Part shown: one piece after another, positions 26,002-34,595 of the stretch | Layout of the letters: every line of letters starts with the position of its first letter | How positions within the stretch are numbered: position 1 is the first letter of the stretch | Source of the DNA: Saprospiraceae bacterium | Lineage (GTDB): Bacteria > Bacteroidota > Bacteroidia > Chitinophagales > Saprospiraceae | Direction of reading: 5' to 3' | DNA length: 64,000 bases | NCBI GenBank assembly: GCA_016711125.1 | Contig: JADJTQ010000006.1 | Location: 186,001-250,000 of the forward strand | The notes under the pieces: model-generated | Told to the model about the DNA's origin: nothing | The model's database searches: none | Seen by the model: the letters and a program-made list of their open reading frames with translations, nothing else | Made by a program: the position numbers and the translations under genes

Positions 26002-27498
26002 TCAATCTTGAGTCGCGCCAGAGATAGATAATTGTGACTTGATCATCAATAGTTCCGTTTCCATCTTGGCAAGCTGGCTCTTGAAAAGATCATGGTCTTT
26101 TCCAATTCGATATTTTCCTCCTTGAGCTCCTGCAATGCCTTGATCAAGGGGGCAAAAAGGTCGTTGTAGCGTAGGGTCATCATACCATCACTGCTTTGAC
26201 CAATGATGCCAATCTGGTCAGCACCAAATTTTTTGAGAGTGGCTTCGAGCTCCTGGGCGATAAGACCCAGCTCAAGCTTATTTTCCGGATTGTTGATTCG
26301 ATGATATTGCACCGGCCTGAGATCAGTGATAAAGTCGAGACCGAGATTGGTAGTCTTTATATCCTCTTTGAGTCTTTTGTCAGAACTCGGTGAAAAAGCT
26401 ACATTGCCTTCTATCGTCATCACCGAGCCATTGCCTATCCGGACTTTATTGGAGGCATTGACAATGGCGCCATGGCCGATAGCGGTGGCGTTGGTGAGGT
26501 TATTAGAGCTGACATTGGCGCTATCGCCTATGGCGGTGTTGTTGCTGCCGATGGTATTGACACTAAGTGCATTAAACCCTACTGCCGTGTTTTGCTGACC
26601 GGTCGAATTATTGCGAAGTGAACCAAAACCAATTGCCGTGCTCTCCTCCAGTCGTGTTATTGAAGAGAGCTGACCCACCAAAAGCAGCGTTACTGCCGCC
26701 TGACAAATTCTTTTGGAGGGTGCTATCTCCAACTGCAGTATTTAGTACTCCCGTTGTATTTAAAAGGAGAGCAGCATGACCTACTGCCACATTGAAGCCA
26801 CCGGTAGTATTCTTACTAAGCGACTCAGCACCTAAGGCAGTATTAGAACTACCTGTCGTATTTAAGGCGAGCGAGGTAGCTCCAAGAGCTGTATTATTAT
26901 TACCTCCAATGTTAGAGCCTAGTGCGTCAACGCCCAGGGCAACATTACGTGCTCCAGTCGTATTGCTGGCTAATGACCCTGATCCGACTGCGCTGTTTTC
27001 AGATCCGGATGTATTCTTTAGGAGAGATTGGTAGCCAAGACCTGTATTGTGGCTTCCTGAAATGTTTGTCATGAGAGCCTCGGTACCAACTGCAGTGTTG
27101 CTGGTACCTCCAATATTACTTTTCAATGAAGCCTGGCCGACCGCAGTGTTATCATTTCCAGCAGTATTTGAGGAGAGTGCGCTCGCCCCAACGGCCGTGT
27201 TTCTCCCGCCATTGATATTAAGACGCAAGGAATTGTATCCCACTGCAGTATTGTCTACGCTGGAAATACTTGCAAATATAGACCCGCTTCCAAAAGCTGT
27301 ATTCCGACGGATACCACTAAGGCTCATATTGACACCGGATTTGAAACCCACATAGGTTGAACTTGAATCAGTGCCGGAGAAGTGGATATCGACCAGACCC
27401 ACGATTCGGCTATTGCCAACTACATCCAGTTGCGGATTTTGGCCCGTGAGGGTGCAAAGGATCAGTTGCGAGCTGAGAATGAGGATTAATCGTTGCAT
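26002..27498 (-). CDS. YadA-head-like repeat protein with S74 chaperone tail (two frameshifts)
   Basis: I chose ATG 27498 (MQRLILILSSQLILCTLTGQ, a signal peptide). About 15 short repeats of the form NTAVG-SL-N-TG follow, as in trimeric adhesin heads. A coiled-coil-prone intramolecular chaperone (peptidase S74: SPSSDKRLKEDIKTTNLGLDF, YHRINNPENKLELGLIAQEL) forms the C-terminal part. The frame breaks near 26641 (two bases short in a CT repeat: TGGE|STAIGFGSL) and near 26096 (one G missing, ELEK|DHDLFKSQL). With both restored the end is TGA at 26004-26002 and the protein matches its full-length neighbour. It is probably displayed on the cell surface as a trimer; S74 tails usually cleave themselves after folding. 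Confidence 0.8.
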
Positions 27499-27556
27499 AT
27501 TAGAAAACTTTAAGGTTGATAAAATCCGGTGGATATTACTATTGTTAAGAGGACCC

Positions 27557-29053
27557 TTAGTCCTGAGCCGCTCTGGACGTTGAGATTTGTGTCCTGACAT
27601 CTGACAGCTCTTTATCCATCCTTATGAGTTGGCTCTTCAGAAGATCATTGTCTTTTTTTAAATCGATATTTTTTTTTCTGTACTCCTGTACCGCTTTGAT
27701 CAGTACAGCAAAAAGATCGTTGTATCGCACCGTGAGTAGGTCATCGCTACTTTGACCAATCATACCAACCTGATCGGCATCATATTTATCAAGAGTGGTT
27801 TCAAGCTCTTGAGCGATTAGACCAAGTTCGAGGCTGTGTTCGGGATTATTGATGCGATGATATTGCACCGGCCGGAGATCGGCAATAAATTCGAGACCAA
27901 AATCGATGGTCTTTATGTCTTCTTTTAGCCTTTTGTCAGAACTGGGCGAAAAAGCTACATTACCCTCTATCACGGTAACTGAGGTATTACCAATCCGGAC
28001 TTTATCGGAAGCATTGACAATGGCACCGTTGCCAATCGCCGTAGCGTTGACCAGGTTATTGACACTAACATCTGAATTATGGCCTAAGGCAGTGTTATTG
28101 CTGCCGGTCGTATTGACATCAAGTGAATGATTGCCAATTGCCGTGTTTGAAGTACCTGTCGAATTACTAATGAGTGCAGCTACACCTATTGCTGTACTCT
28201 CCCCTCCAGCAGTGTTATTAAAGAGCGATTCCGACCCCAGGACACTATTATGACTGCCAGATAAGTTGGATCTAAGAGCGACATATCCAACAGCGGTATT
28301 TTGTACTCCCGTTGTATTAAAAATGAGAGTCTCAAAACCAACTGCGGTATTAAAGTCACCAGTGCTGTTATTTCTAAGCGACTCCTTACCGGAAGCAGTA
28401 TTGAAACTACCAGTTGTGTTTACGGCAAGAGAGGCACCTCCGAAGGCCGTATTTTTATTACCTTCGGTGTTAAAGTCGAGGGCACCCACACCCATGGCGA
28501 CATTGCCTTCTCCATTAGTATTACTACCTAATACACTGGAGCCGATAGCGCAATTGAAAGATCCGGAGGTATTCGCCTGGAGAGATAGGTTACCAAGACT
28601 AGTATTGTCGTTACCATTAGTATTTGCATTGGCAGTCCCGTGGCCAACGGCAGTGTTTCTCTGCCCTATGGTATTAACGACAAGTGAAAAACGACCAACG
28701 GCAGTGTTAGAAGCCCCGGTAGTATTCTCCATAAGAGATTGAGCACCGACTCCTGTATTATGACTACCATTAGTGTTGAACTTTAATGAATTTTGTCCAA
28801 CAGCCGTATTGTTCATACCCCCGGTATTTGACCGCAAAGCCTGGCTGCCAAAAGCTGTATTAAATCGTGCGGAGGTAAAAATCGTATTGATGCCGGATTG
28901 GTTTCCGACATAAATTGAGCTGGTATCTGTGCTCGCGACATGGATATCCACCAGACCCACGATACGGCTATTACCTTCCACAACCATTCGTGGAGTTTGG
29001 GCATGCACAAGATGTATTTGAATTAAGCTAATGATTACGAACGCTTTTTTCAT
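27557..29053 (-). CDS. YadA-head-like repeat protein with S74 chaperone tail
   Basis: This is the intact 498-residue member of the pair. It has a signal peptide (MKKAFVIISLIQIHLVHAQ), a conserved entry PRMVVEGNSRIVGLVDIHV, then tandem repeats of about 21-23 residues (NTAVGQNSLKFNTNGSHNTG style). A linker ATAIGNGAIVNASDKVRIG precedes the S74 domain with SDKRLKEDIKTIDFG and the LGLIAQELE helix; the Ser of the SSDKR block is the usual self-cleavage region. It ends in a coiled coil (KKDNDLLKSQLIRMDKEL). Such proteins form trimeric beta-prism shafts with the tail as assembly chaperone. The tandem copy lies 58 bases downstream, so co-transcription is likely. Confidence 0.85.
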   Translation of the reverse strand: MKKAFVIISLIQIHLVHAQTPRMVVEGNSRIVGLVDIHVASTDTSSIYVGNQSGINTIFTSARFNTAFGSQALRSNTGGMNNTAVGQNSLKFNTNGSHNTGVGAQSLMENTTGASNTAVGRFSLVVNTIGQRNTAVGHGTANANTNGNDNTSLGNLSLQANTSGSFNCAIGSSVLGSNTNGEGNVAMGVGALDFNTEGNKNTAFGGASLAVNTTGSFNTASGKESLRNNSTGDFNTAVGFETLIFNTTGVQNTAVGYVALRSNLSGSHNSVLGSESLFNNTAGGESTAIGVAALISNSTGTSNTAIGNHSLDVNTTGSNNTALGHNSDVSVNNLVNATAIGNGAIVNASDKVRIGNTSVTVIEGNVAFSPSSDKRLKEDIKTIDFGLEFIADLRPVQYHRINNPEHSLELGLIAQELETTLDKYDADQVGMIGQSSDDLLTVRYNDLFAVLIKAVQEYRKKNIDLKKDNDLLKSQLIRMDKELSDVRTQISTSRAAQD

Positions 29054-29211
29054 GTCTTTTTAAATTTCCAGAAATTAATTCTTCATATCTGATGCACGTC
29101 CAACAACACCGAAATGTGTGAATCGTCATCATGCGATCAAAAAATTGAGGGCTATATATTTTTCTTGATTTGGATCAGCCATGTTCCCACATATCTGATT
29201 TTTAAAACCGC

Positions 29212-29784
29212 TTATATAAAGGATAATCGATTTCTTAAGGCTGTTGCTACCGCCTGAGATTTTGACTTGACTTTCATCTTCTCATAAATGTGCCTGATGT
29301 GGGTGCGCACGGTCTCCAGACTAATAAAAAGTTCAGAGGCGATCTCCTTATAGGTGGCACCGTCGACCACATGCTTGAGTATTTCCTTTTCTCTTACCGA
29401 CAAATTATAATCCTGACTGGCGGCTTTCTGGGCTTGAATGAAGTCAAATACCTTCCAGGCAAGTTGCGAATTAATGGCAACCTCATTGTTGTGTTGCATT
29501 TGAATGCCATAGTGAATCTGCCAGGCCGTTCCTTCCTTGACAAAGTGACCCTTTACGACATTGCCGGTAGCTTTGACCACCTGGTCCTTATTTTTGACCA
29601 CGGTCAACATCACAACCTGCACTTCGGTGTCATTTTTTGATTGGAATGTATGATGGCTTGGCCCCTGGCTTTCGAGATCTTCGATATGGGTAAGTAATAA
29701 TTCGGAAGAGTGGTCTTCGATGAACTGATTCAGATGGATTTGGTGGAATGGTGTCGGTGCGTTTTCCTGATTTGTCCGGTTCAT
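29212..29784 (-). CDS. LuxR-type HTH transcriptional regulator
   Basis: This protein is 190 residues long. The C-terminal ~65 residues are a LuxR/GerE helix-turn-helix: LSVREKEILKHVVDGATYKE, IASELFISLETVRTHIRHIY and KMKVKSKSQAVATALRNRL. The N-terminal ~110 residues (HTFQSKNDTEVQVVMLTVV and onward) look like a PAS-like sensor fold and lack receiver phosphorylation residues, so control by ligand or protein contact is more likely than phosphorylation. It is divergent from nothing close: the next genes downstream on the same strand are the S74 and 3-coathanger surface proteins, which are candidate targets by proximity only. Confidence 0.85.
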   Translation of the reverse strand: MNRTNQENAPTPFHQIHLNQFIEDHSSELLLTHIEDLESQGPSHHTFQSKNDTEVQVVMLTVVKNKDQVVKATGNVVKGHFVKEGTAWQIHYGIQMQHNNEVAINSQLAWKVFDFIQAQKAASQDYNLSVREKEILKHVVDGATYKEIASELFISLETVRTHIRHIYEKMKVKSKSQAVATALRNRLSFI

Positions 29785-30198
29785 AAGGTTTGTCTTTAGA
29801 TTGCTTGGAAATTGTATAAAGTTCCTGAAGCAAAATTAAGGCAGACTATAGCCTGCCATGTAGAAGAGAACCGACTATTTCTGATTCATTTCAGACATGG
29901 ATAATATAAAACCGACTTGGATAGCACAAATCCGACATTTTGGGTAAATAAGGTGATAAATTTTGTAAATGACGGTATGATTAAAATTTAAGGTGGATGA
30001 TTTTTTGTGTTAGCGTTTTATTGTTTTGTTTGTCGTTTGCGATCTGTATCTCTTATACAGCAACGACTTGGTTACAAGTCAATTGAGTGCATGGCCTAAA
30101 GGAAAATGGTAAGGCAGTTACTCTGATTCTGAAATGAACCACTCCATGGACATTTCTCGCTATGAATGTAATTGCGTAGACTGATGATAGGGTACAAG
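29785..30198. other. Intergenic region upstream of the LuxR-type gene
   Basis: This is about 410 bases without coding signal. It contains three copies of CCGAC preceded by A/T-rich bases at 29871, 29912 and 29932 (AACCGACTAT, AACCGACTTG, ATCCGACATT). They lie 90-150 bases before the regulator start and could be operator sites, but this is only a pattern observation. Confidence 0.3.
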
Positions 30199-31155
30199 TC
30201 ACCCCTTGATGATCAGATAGGTGACGTAGCTTACATATAGCAGGATCATCATTGCTCCCTGCCACCTCTCGATTGTGTGGCGTTTACCAATGAACATAAT
30301 CAGAAAAAGGATCAGACTGGAGAGAATGGTCATCAGAACATCGATGTCGGAGCTGGTCTTAAAAGGAATGGGAGTGATCAACGAGCTAAAGCCAAGAATC
30401 CAGAAAATGTTAAAAATGTTGGAGCCAACAACATTACCAATGGCGATATCGCTTTGCTTTTTGTAAGCCGCAACCGCTGATGTGGCTAATTCAGGAAGGG
30501 AGGTGCCGATGGCCACTACAGTAAGCCCAATCAAAGACTGGCTGATCTGAAACCCTTCCGCAATTTTCACCGCGCCGTCAACAATCCATTTGCCACCAAA
30601 AACCAATCCGGCTAGTCCACCCAAAATATACAAAGAGGATTTTAATGGAGAGAGCACACTAATTTCGTCCGTAACTTGCTCTCCGGTCACTTTAGAAATT
30701 CCAAATGAATAGTAGAGAAAAATAATAAAAAAGGCAATCAGGGCCAATCCGTCGGTTCGGGTCAATCCGGAGTATTCAGCGCCGTCCAGCCGCATGTCGT
30801 TTGCCATCACAGCCAGCAGGAGCGCGGCCAAAAGGCTGAGTGGTATTTCTTTCCAAACCGTGTTTTCCAGGGAGGTCATCGGGTAAATGATCGAAGCAAT
30901 ACCTAAAATGAGCAAGATGTTGGCTATGTTGCTGCCAAGAATATTGCCGATGGCCAGGTCGGTATCTCCCCGTACGCTGGCAAAAATGTTAACAATGAAT
31001 TCGGGGGCAGAGGTGCCAAAAGCGACAATGGTCAGACCAATGACGATATTGGATATATTAAATCGTTTGGCAACAGAAGATGCCCCATCTACCAGCAGGT
31101 CTGCACCCTTGATGAGAATGATAAAACCAAGTATGAAAAGTATGTATACGGTCAT
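30199..31155 (-). CDS. Calcium/sodium antiporter (CaCA family, YrbG-like)
   Basis: This is a 318-residue inner-membrane protein with about ten helices. Both alpha-repeats of the Ca2+/cation exchanger superfamily are present: IVAFGTSAPEFIVNIFAS with AIGNILGSNIANILLILG in the first half, and VVAIGTSLPELATSAVAA with AIGNVVGSNIFNIFWILG in the second. The acidic residues in the GTSAPE and GTSLPE motifs are the ion-binding ones. It should exchange Ca2+ for Na+ (or H+) at the inner membrane, exporting calcium. The length is normal for bacterial members. It appears to be transcribed alone. Confidence 0.93.
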   Translation of the reverse strand: MTVYILFILGFIILIKGADLLVDGASSVAKRFNISNIVIGLTIVAFGTSAPEFIVNIFASVRGDTDLAIGNILGSNIANILLILGIASIIYPMTSLENTVWKEIPLSLLAALLLAVMANDMRLDGAEYSGLTRTDGLALIAFFIIFLYYSFGISKVTGEQVTDEISVLSPLKSSLYILGGLAGLVFGGKWIVDGAVKIAEGFQISQSLIGLTVVAIGTSLPELATSAVAAYKKQSDIAIGNVVGSNIFNIFWILGFSSLITPIPFKTSSDIDVLMTILSSLILFLIMFIGKRHTIERWQGAMMILLYVSYVTYLIIKG

Positions 31156-31297
31156 ATTATTGTCTCAATCGTTAAAAAGTAAATGCAGAACCACACCTGT
31201 CATATGCTGCATTAAAAGGGACACAAAAGTAGATCGTTTTATGAGACTTTTGAAAAGATTTAACCTTTTTTAATGGAGAATATAAGCACAGCTACCT

Positions 31298-32269
31298 TTA
31301 ATGTGATGTCCGGATCAGTTGGAATAAACTCAGCTGTTCCTGGTTGGATTGAGACCGGTACGACTCCAGCAGGTCCTTAACTTCCTGATCTACCGGAATG
31401 TCGGAATACCTTCTGAGCAAGATGAGCTGAAGCGAATAGCTGAGGCCGGGATATTGTGGCCACAACAAATTTTGGATACTCCTTTGGGCCAATAGTGAAT
31501 CAGGAATTTGTTGCAGTATATGCTTTTTGAGAAATACTTTGTCAGATTGGAAAAGGTGGAGAACCTGATCAACGAGCTGCTGGCTGTGTCTAAAGAATTG
31601 AAAGATATTGTCAATGGCCCATCGCTGGTAATCCGAATTTTCATGGTCGATAAAATGATATAATATTTCTTCGTTTCGTAAGAGTTGACTTTTTTCCAGA
31701 ATAGTATCTTTAATAGAGACATGTGCCAAATGCCAAATCGTATAGCATGTGTAAACCGCTCCGGGTACGATCGCATTTTCAATAGACTTAGGAGTGGCAC
31801 CAGTAATGCCATCGATTTCCTGAACAGTAGCCTTTTCCTTCGGACCTTTTAATTGGGATAAATTGAAATCTTCCAGAACACTATAACGGTCATTTAATAT
31901 CGAGGCAAATTTTTGATAGTCGGTCGCATTAAATGGTATGTGATCCATTTTAGTGAGTATCGATCCCTTAGGCATTGCATAATTTAAATAATTACCCAAT
32001 AGATCCCAATTGAGTCTTATACGGACGGGTTTACATTCACCAGTTTCACAAACCTGGGTAAATATTTCACTTGAATAATATTGAGGTTGGTTTTGATCAT
32101 CATAGACTAATTCCAGGACAATATCTTTGGCTCTTTCCATTTGCAAGTTAGAAGAGTCTGATCCTACTGTCGGTTGCGCTAAAATGGGGGGTAGGAATGA
32201 AATGGACAGGAAAGTGCTCAAAACAAGTATTCCGATGACACCGGAGCAATTTTCAGAAATAATTTTCAT
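31298..32269 (-). CDS. Exported protein of unknown function with FMN-binding-like motif
   Basis: ATG 32269 is chosen because it gives a signal peptide (MKIISENCSGVIGILVLSTF, cleavage near ILAQ); a start at 32341 would place it behind 24 extra residues. The protein is about 323 residues. The middle part contains EIDGITGATPKSIENAIVPG, similar to the D-G-x-T-G-A-T motif where RnfG/NqrC-type FMN-binding domains attach FMN to Thr, followed by AVYTCYTIWHLAH. The C-terminal third is helical and HEAT-like. I do not recognise the family. An exported flavoprotein is possible but unproven. It is 34 bases downstream of nothing obvious and is not clearly in an operon. Confidence 0.6.
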   Translation of the reverse strand: MKIISENCSGVIGILVLSTFLSISFLPPILAQPTVGSDSSNLQMERAKDIVLELVYDDQNQPQYYSSEIFTQVCETGECKPVRIRLNWDLLGNYLNYAMPKGSILTKMDHIPFNATDYQKFASILNDRYSVLEDFNLSQLKGPKEKATVQEIDGITGATPKSIENAIVPGAVYTCYTIWHLAHVSIKDTILEKSQLLRNEEILYHFIDHENSDYQRWAIDNIFQFFRHSQQLVDQVLHLFQSDKVFLKKHILQQIPDSLLAQRSIQNLLWPQYPGLSYSLQLILLRRYSDIPVDQEVKDLLESYRSQSNQEQLSLFQLIRTSH

Positions 32270-32375
32270 AAGACCAAATATCGAATGTTTTATCCAACTC
32301 AATTCTATCTGACTTAGATTCATTTTTTGGACTAAAAACAAAGATGAAGACCGACAAATTGAACAATGCGATATA

Positions 32376-34178
32376 CTACGGCCGCGAATATTTCACCCCG
32401 GATACCATGCTGGTAAGTTCATTTAAATGATTTTCATAGACTCCTCGCGGACTCGTGTTATGCTGGATAGCCAGGCCAGCCGCAAAACCGACCAGTTCAC
32501 CCATCATGCCGCAGGTCTTCATCACCCGGGTCGAACCAAAAGCTACGTGGGTAGTACTGATATTTCTTCCGGCCATAAATAGATTACCTATGTTTCTGGA
32601 ATATAAGCAACGGTAAGGAATATTGTAGGGAGCGACCCTAATGTGTTTAGTGGCCGCAAAAAATTCTTCACCCTCAAAGTATTTTTGATTTTCCGGATCC
32701 GGAAAATGCAAATCAATCGTCCAGGTCGCGGTGACAAATCCGTCGGGTTGGCGCTCAATTTCACCGGTACAATCATTTTGATTTAAAATATAATCTCCCA
32801 TGAGTCTTCGTGATTCCCTTTTCCCACCAATATGTGCCACCCAGTCTAATTTATGGTGTCCGTATTTATCCGACTTATTGTTTTTTAGAAAAGACCAGTT
32901 TCCGTAGATGGCACGGAAATTATGATCACGGATTTCTTCGGCCTGAGTGATCGTGTTAAAATTGCCATAGCCGGTTTCCCATTGCCAATCAGCTTTATCT
33001 GTGTCGAGATAATATTCATCGGAAAAGGTCAAAGCCCAGGCTGTCTCAGGAAAAGAAGTTGGAGAATCCTGAATACTCGTATGCCATAAATTGGAAGTGC
33101 CCAGGGTAAAGTCGTCGGCCTCATCTGGCGCGTAAGTCTCGCCTGTCTCGGCTTTGCTTTCGCGCCCCATTCGGTAATCAGCCCCTGCCAGGTAGCCAAT
33201 TGTGCCATCTCCGGTGCAATCGGCAAAAAGACGGGCCGGAAATCTGAGTTCTTCATTGGTTTCGATATTTCGGGCAATGACTGTTCGTATTTCATTGCCT
33301 TCGGTTTCCACTGCATAGGCATGCAGGTTAAGATAAAGTGAAAGATTAGGTTGCAGTCTGACAATTTGCTCTTTGCGTTCATCACCATATCGTTTACCAT
33401 CTGGGTTAGCATTGCCCGGATCTCCATTGTCCAGTTCATGCACGATTCGGCCTAATACCGGAAAGTCATTCTGATCAGTTCGGCCCATGAGATGCACCCT
33501 GATCTCCGAGCTGTTATTGCCTCCCAAAACAGGCCGGTTTTGCACTAAGGCAACCTTAAGCCCTTGCCTGGCCGCAGATAGGGCGGTACAGGTACCAGCC
33601 ATGCCACCTCCGATCACCACCAGATCAAATATGCCGGCATCTTTCGGCACTCTGCCAAGTCCCAGAAGTTCTTTTCGCCAATTATGGAGCACCCCCTGAT
33701 CATGGGGAGGTTTAAAAGTATGGTCCCTTGTGAGATAAATAGCATCACACCGGCCATCGAATCCCGTGAAGTCCTTGAGGATGAAACCGACTTCAGTCTG
33801 ATTTTGGAGTTTCACCAGGCCACCGTCATACCATTGCCACCCAGTCTGACCAGTTGCCCCAAATGATTTTTCGTAGACGTCACCAATTAGTAGTGAAAAT
33901 TTGCCCGGGCCTACTGGAAATGGTGCCCAATCTTTAGTACGTACCCAAACATGGTAATCTCCGCCCTCAGCGACCTTTAGTTTTGTGATCGCATCGCCCA
34001 CCGGTGTGCCAAGGCCATGTGCGAGCAGATAGGATGAGCCCATGATATCGAAAAACTGCTGGTCTATAAGCCAGCCGCCTTTTTCCTCAAATGACTCAGC
34101 TTCAATCAGGATTTGATCCTGGGCAAATAGCGGGAGTTGCCATAATATAAAATAAAGCGAAGACAAATAAAGCCGCAT
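32376..34178 (-). CDS. Exported FAD-dependent oxidoreductase with N-terminal lectin-like domain
   Basis: This 600-residue protein has a signal peptide (MRLYLSSLYFILWQLPLFAQ). Residues ~22-150 form a beta-sandwich of the kind that precedes xanthan lyase/golvesin-type domains (ILIEAESFEEKGGW, GDYHVWVRTKDWAPFPVG). An FAD_oxidored domain follows, with dinucleotide motif DLVVIGGGMAGTCTALSAAR, VLGGNNSSEIRVH, FADCTGDGTIGYLAGADYR and a C-terminal NLFMAGRNISTTHVAFGSTR. Members act outside the cytoplasm and often occur with polysaccharide-degradation genes; the substrate is unknown. No T9SS sorting domain is present, so it probably stays in the periplasm. Confidence 0.88.
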   Translation of the reverse strand: MRLYLSSLYFILWQLPLFAQDQILIEAESFEEKGGWLIDQQFFDIMGSSYLLAHGLGTPVGDAITKLKVAEGGDYHVWVRTKDWAPFPVGPGKFSLLIGDVYEKSFGATGQTGWQWYDGGLVKLQNQTEVGFILKDFTGFDGRCDAIYLTRDHTFKPPHDQGVLHNWRKELLGLGRVPKDAGIFDLVVIGGGMAGTCTALSAARQGLKVALVQNRPVLGGNNSSEIRVHLMGRTDQNDFPVLGRIVHELDNGDPGNANPDGKRYGDERKEQIVRLQPNLSLYLNLHAYAVETEGNEIRTVIARNIETNEELRFPARLFADCTGDGTIGYLAGADYRMGRESKAETGETYAPDEADDFTLGTSNLWHTSIQDSPTSFPETAWALTFSDEYYLDTDKADWQWETGYGNFNTITQAEEIRDHNFRAIYGNWSFLKNNKSDKYGHHKLDWVAHIGGKRESRRLMGDYILNQNDCTGEIERQPDGFVTATWTIDLHFPDPENQKYFEGEEFFAATKHIRVAPYNIPYRCLYSRNIGNLFMAGRNISTTHVAFGSTRVMKTCGMMGELVGFAAGLAIQHNTSPRGVYENHLNELTSMVSGVKYSRP

Positions 34179-34595
34179 AGCTACACTGATTTGCTTTAAA
34201 TATAAAATAAAAAGTTACAAGGTCTGTGGGTAGTCACGGCTGATTCACATGCATGAATAGCAAAGCGGCTATCAGATTGGAACCTCCGTTGGATTTTTTC
34301 ATTTTCTATTGTATTTCATTGGAGCATCTTTTGGCTGGGTTTGAATTAATCAACCATATAATTACGAAGGTAGGAGTAATTCTAACAATTTAAGATCCAG
34401 GCCGACAGCCACTTCCCAAAAGGCTACTGATCTCTTTAAAAGTATCCAAATATTAATATATTCTGATATATAAAGTGCTGATTTTCTGAAATATTAACAT
34501 ATGAATATGGGAGATTGACTATCTTTACTTGTGCAAATTAGCCTTACTTCACTTCAGAGTAGCTAATTGGTAAACATATTTGAAACTATAGACAT
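34179..34595. other. Divergent intergenic region before the giant surface gene
   Basis: This is a 417-base A/T-rich gap between divergent genes. TATCTTTA at about 34518 resembles the Bacteroidota -7 element (TAnnTTTG) about 75 bases before ATG 34596, but no clear -33 TTG is correctly spaced. No coding signal is seen. Confidence 0.3.

Noticed and set aside
26046..29053. Regular short repeats that could be taken for a CRISPR array
   Set aside because: They are in-frame coding repeats of YadA-head-like proteins, vary in sequence, and have no spacers or cas genes nearby.
29871..29936. CCGAC copies as a regulator binding array
   Set aside because: Spacing (41 and 20 bases) and the short 5-base core are too weak to claim operators; mentioned only as a pattern.
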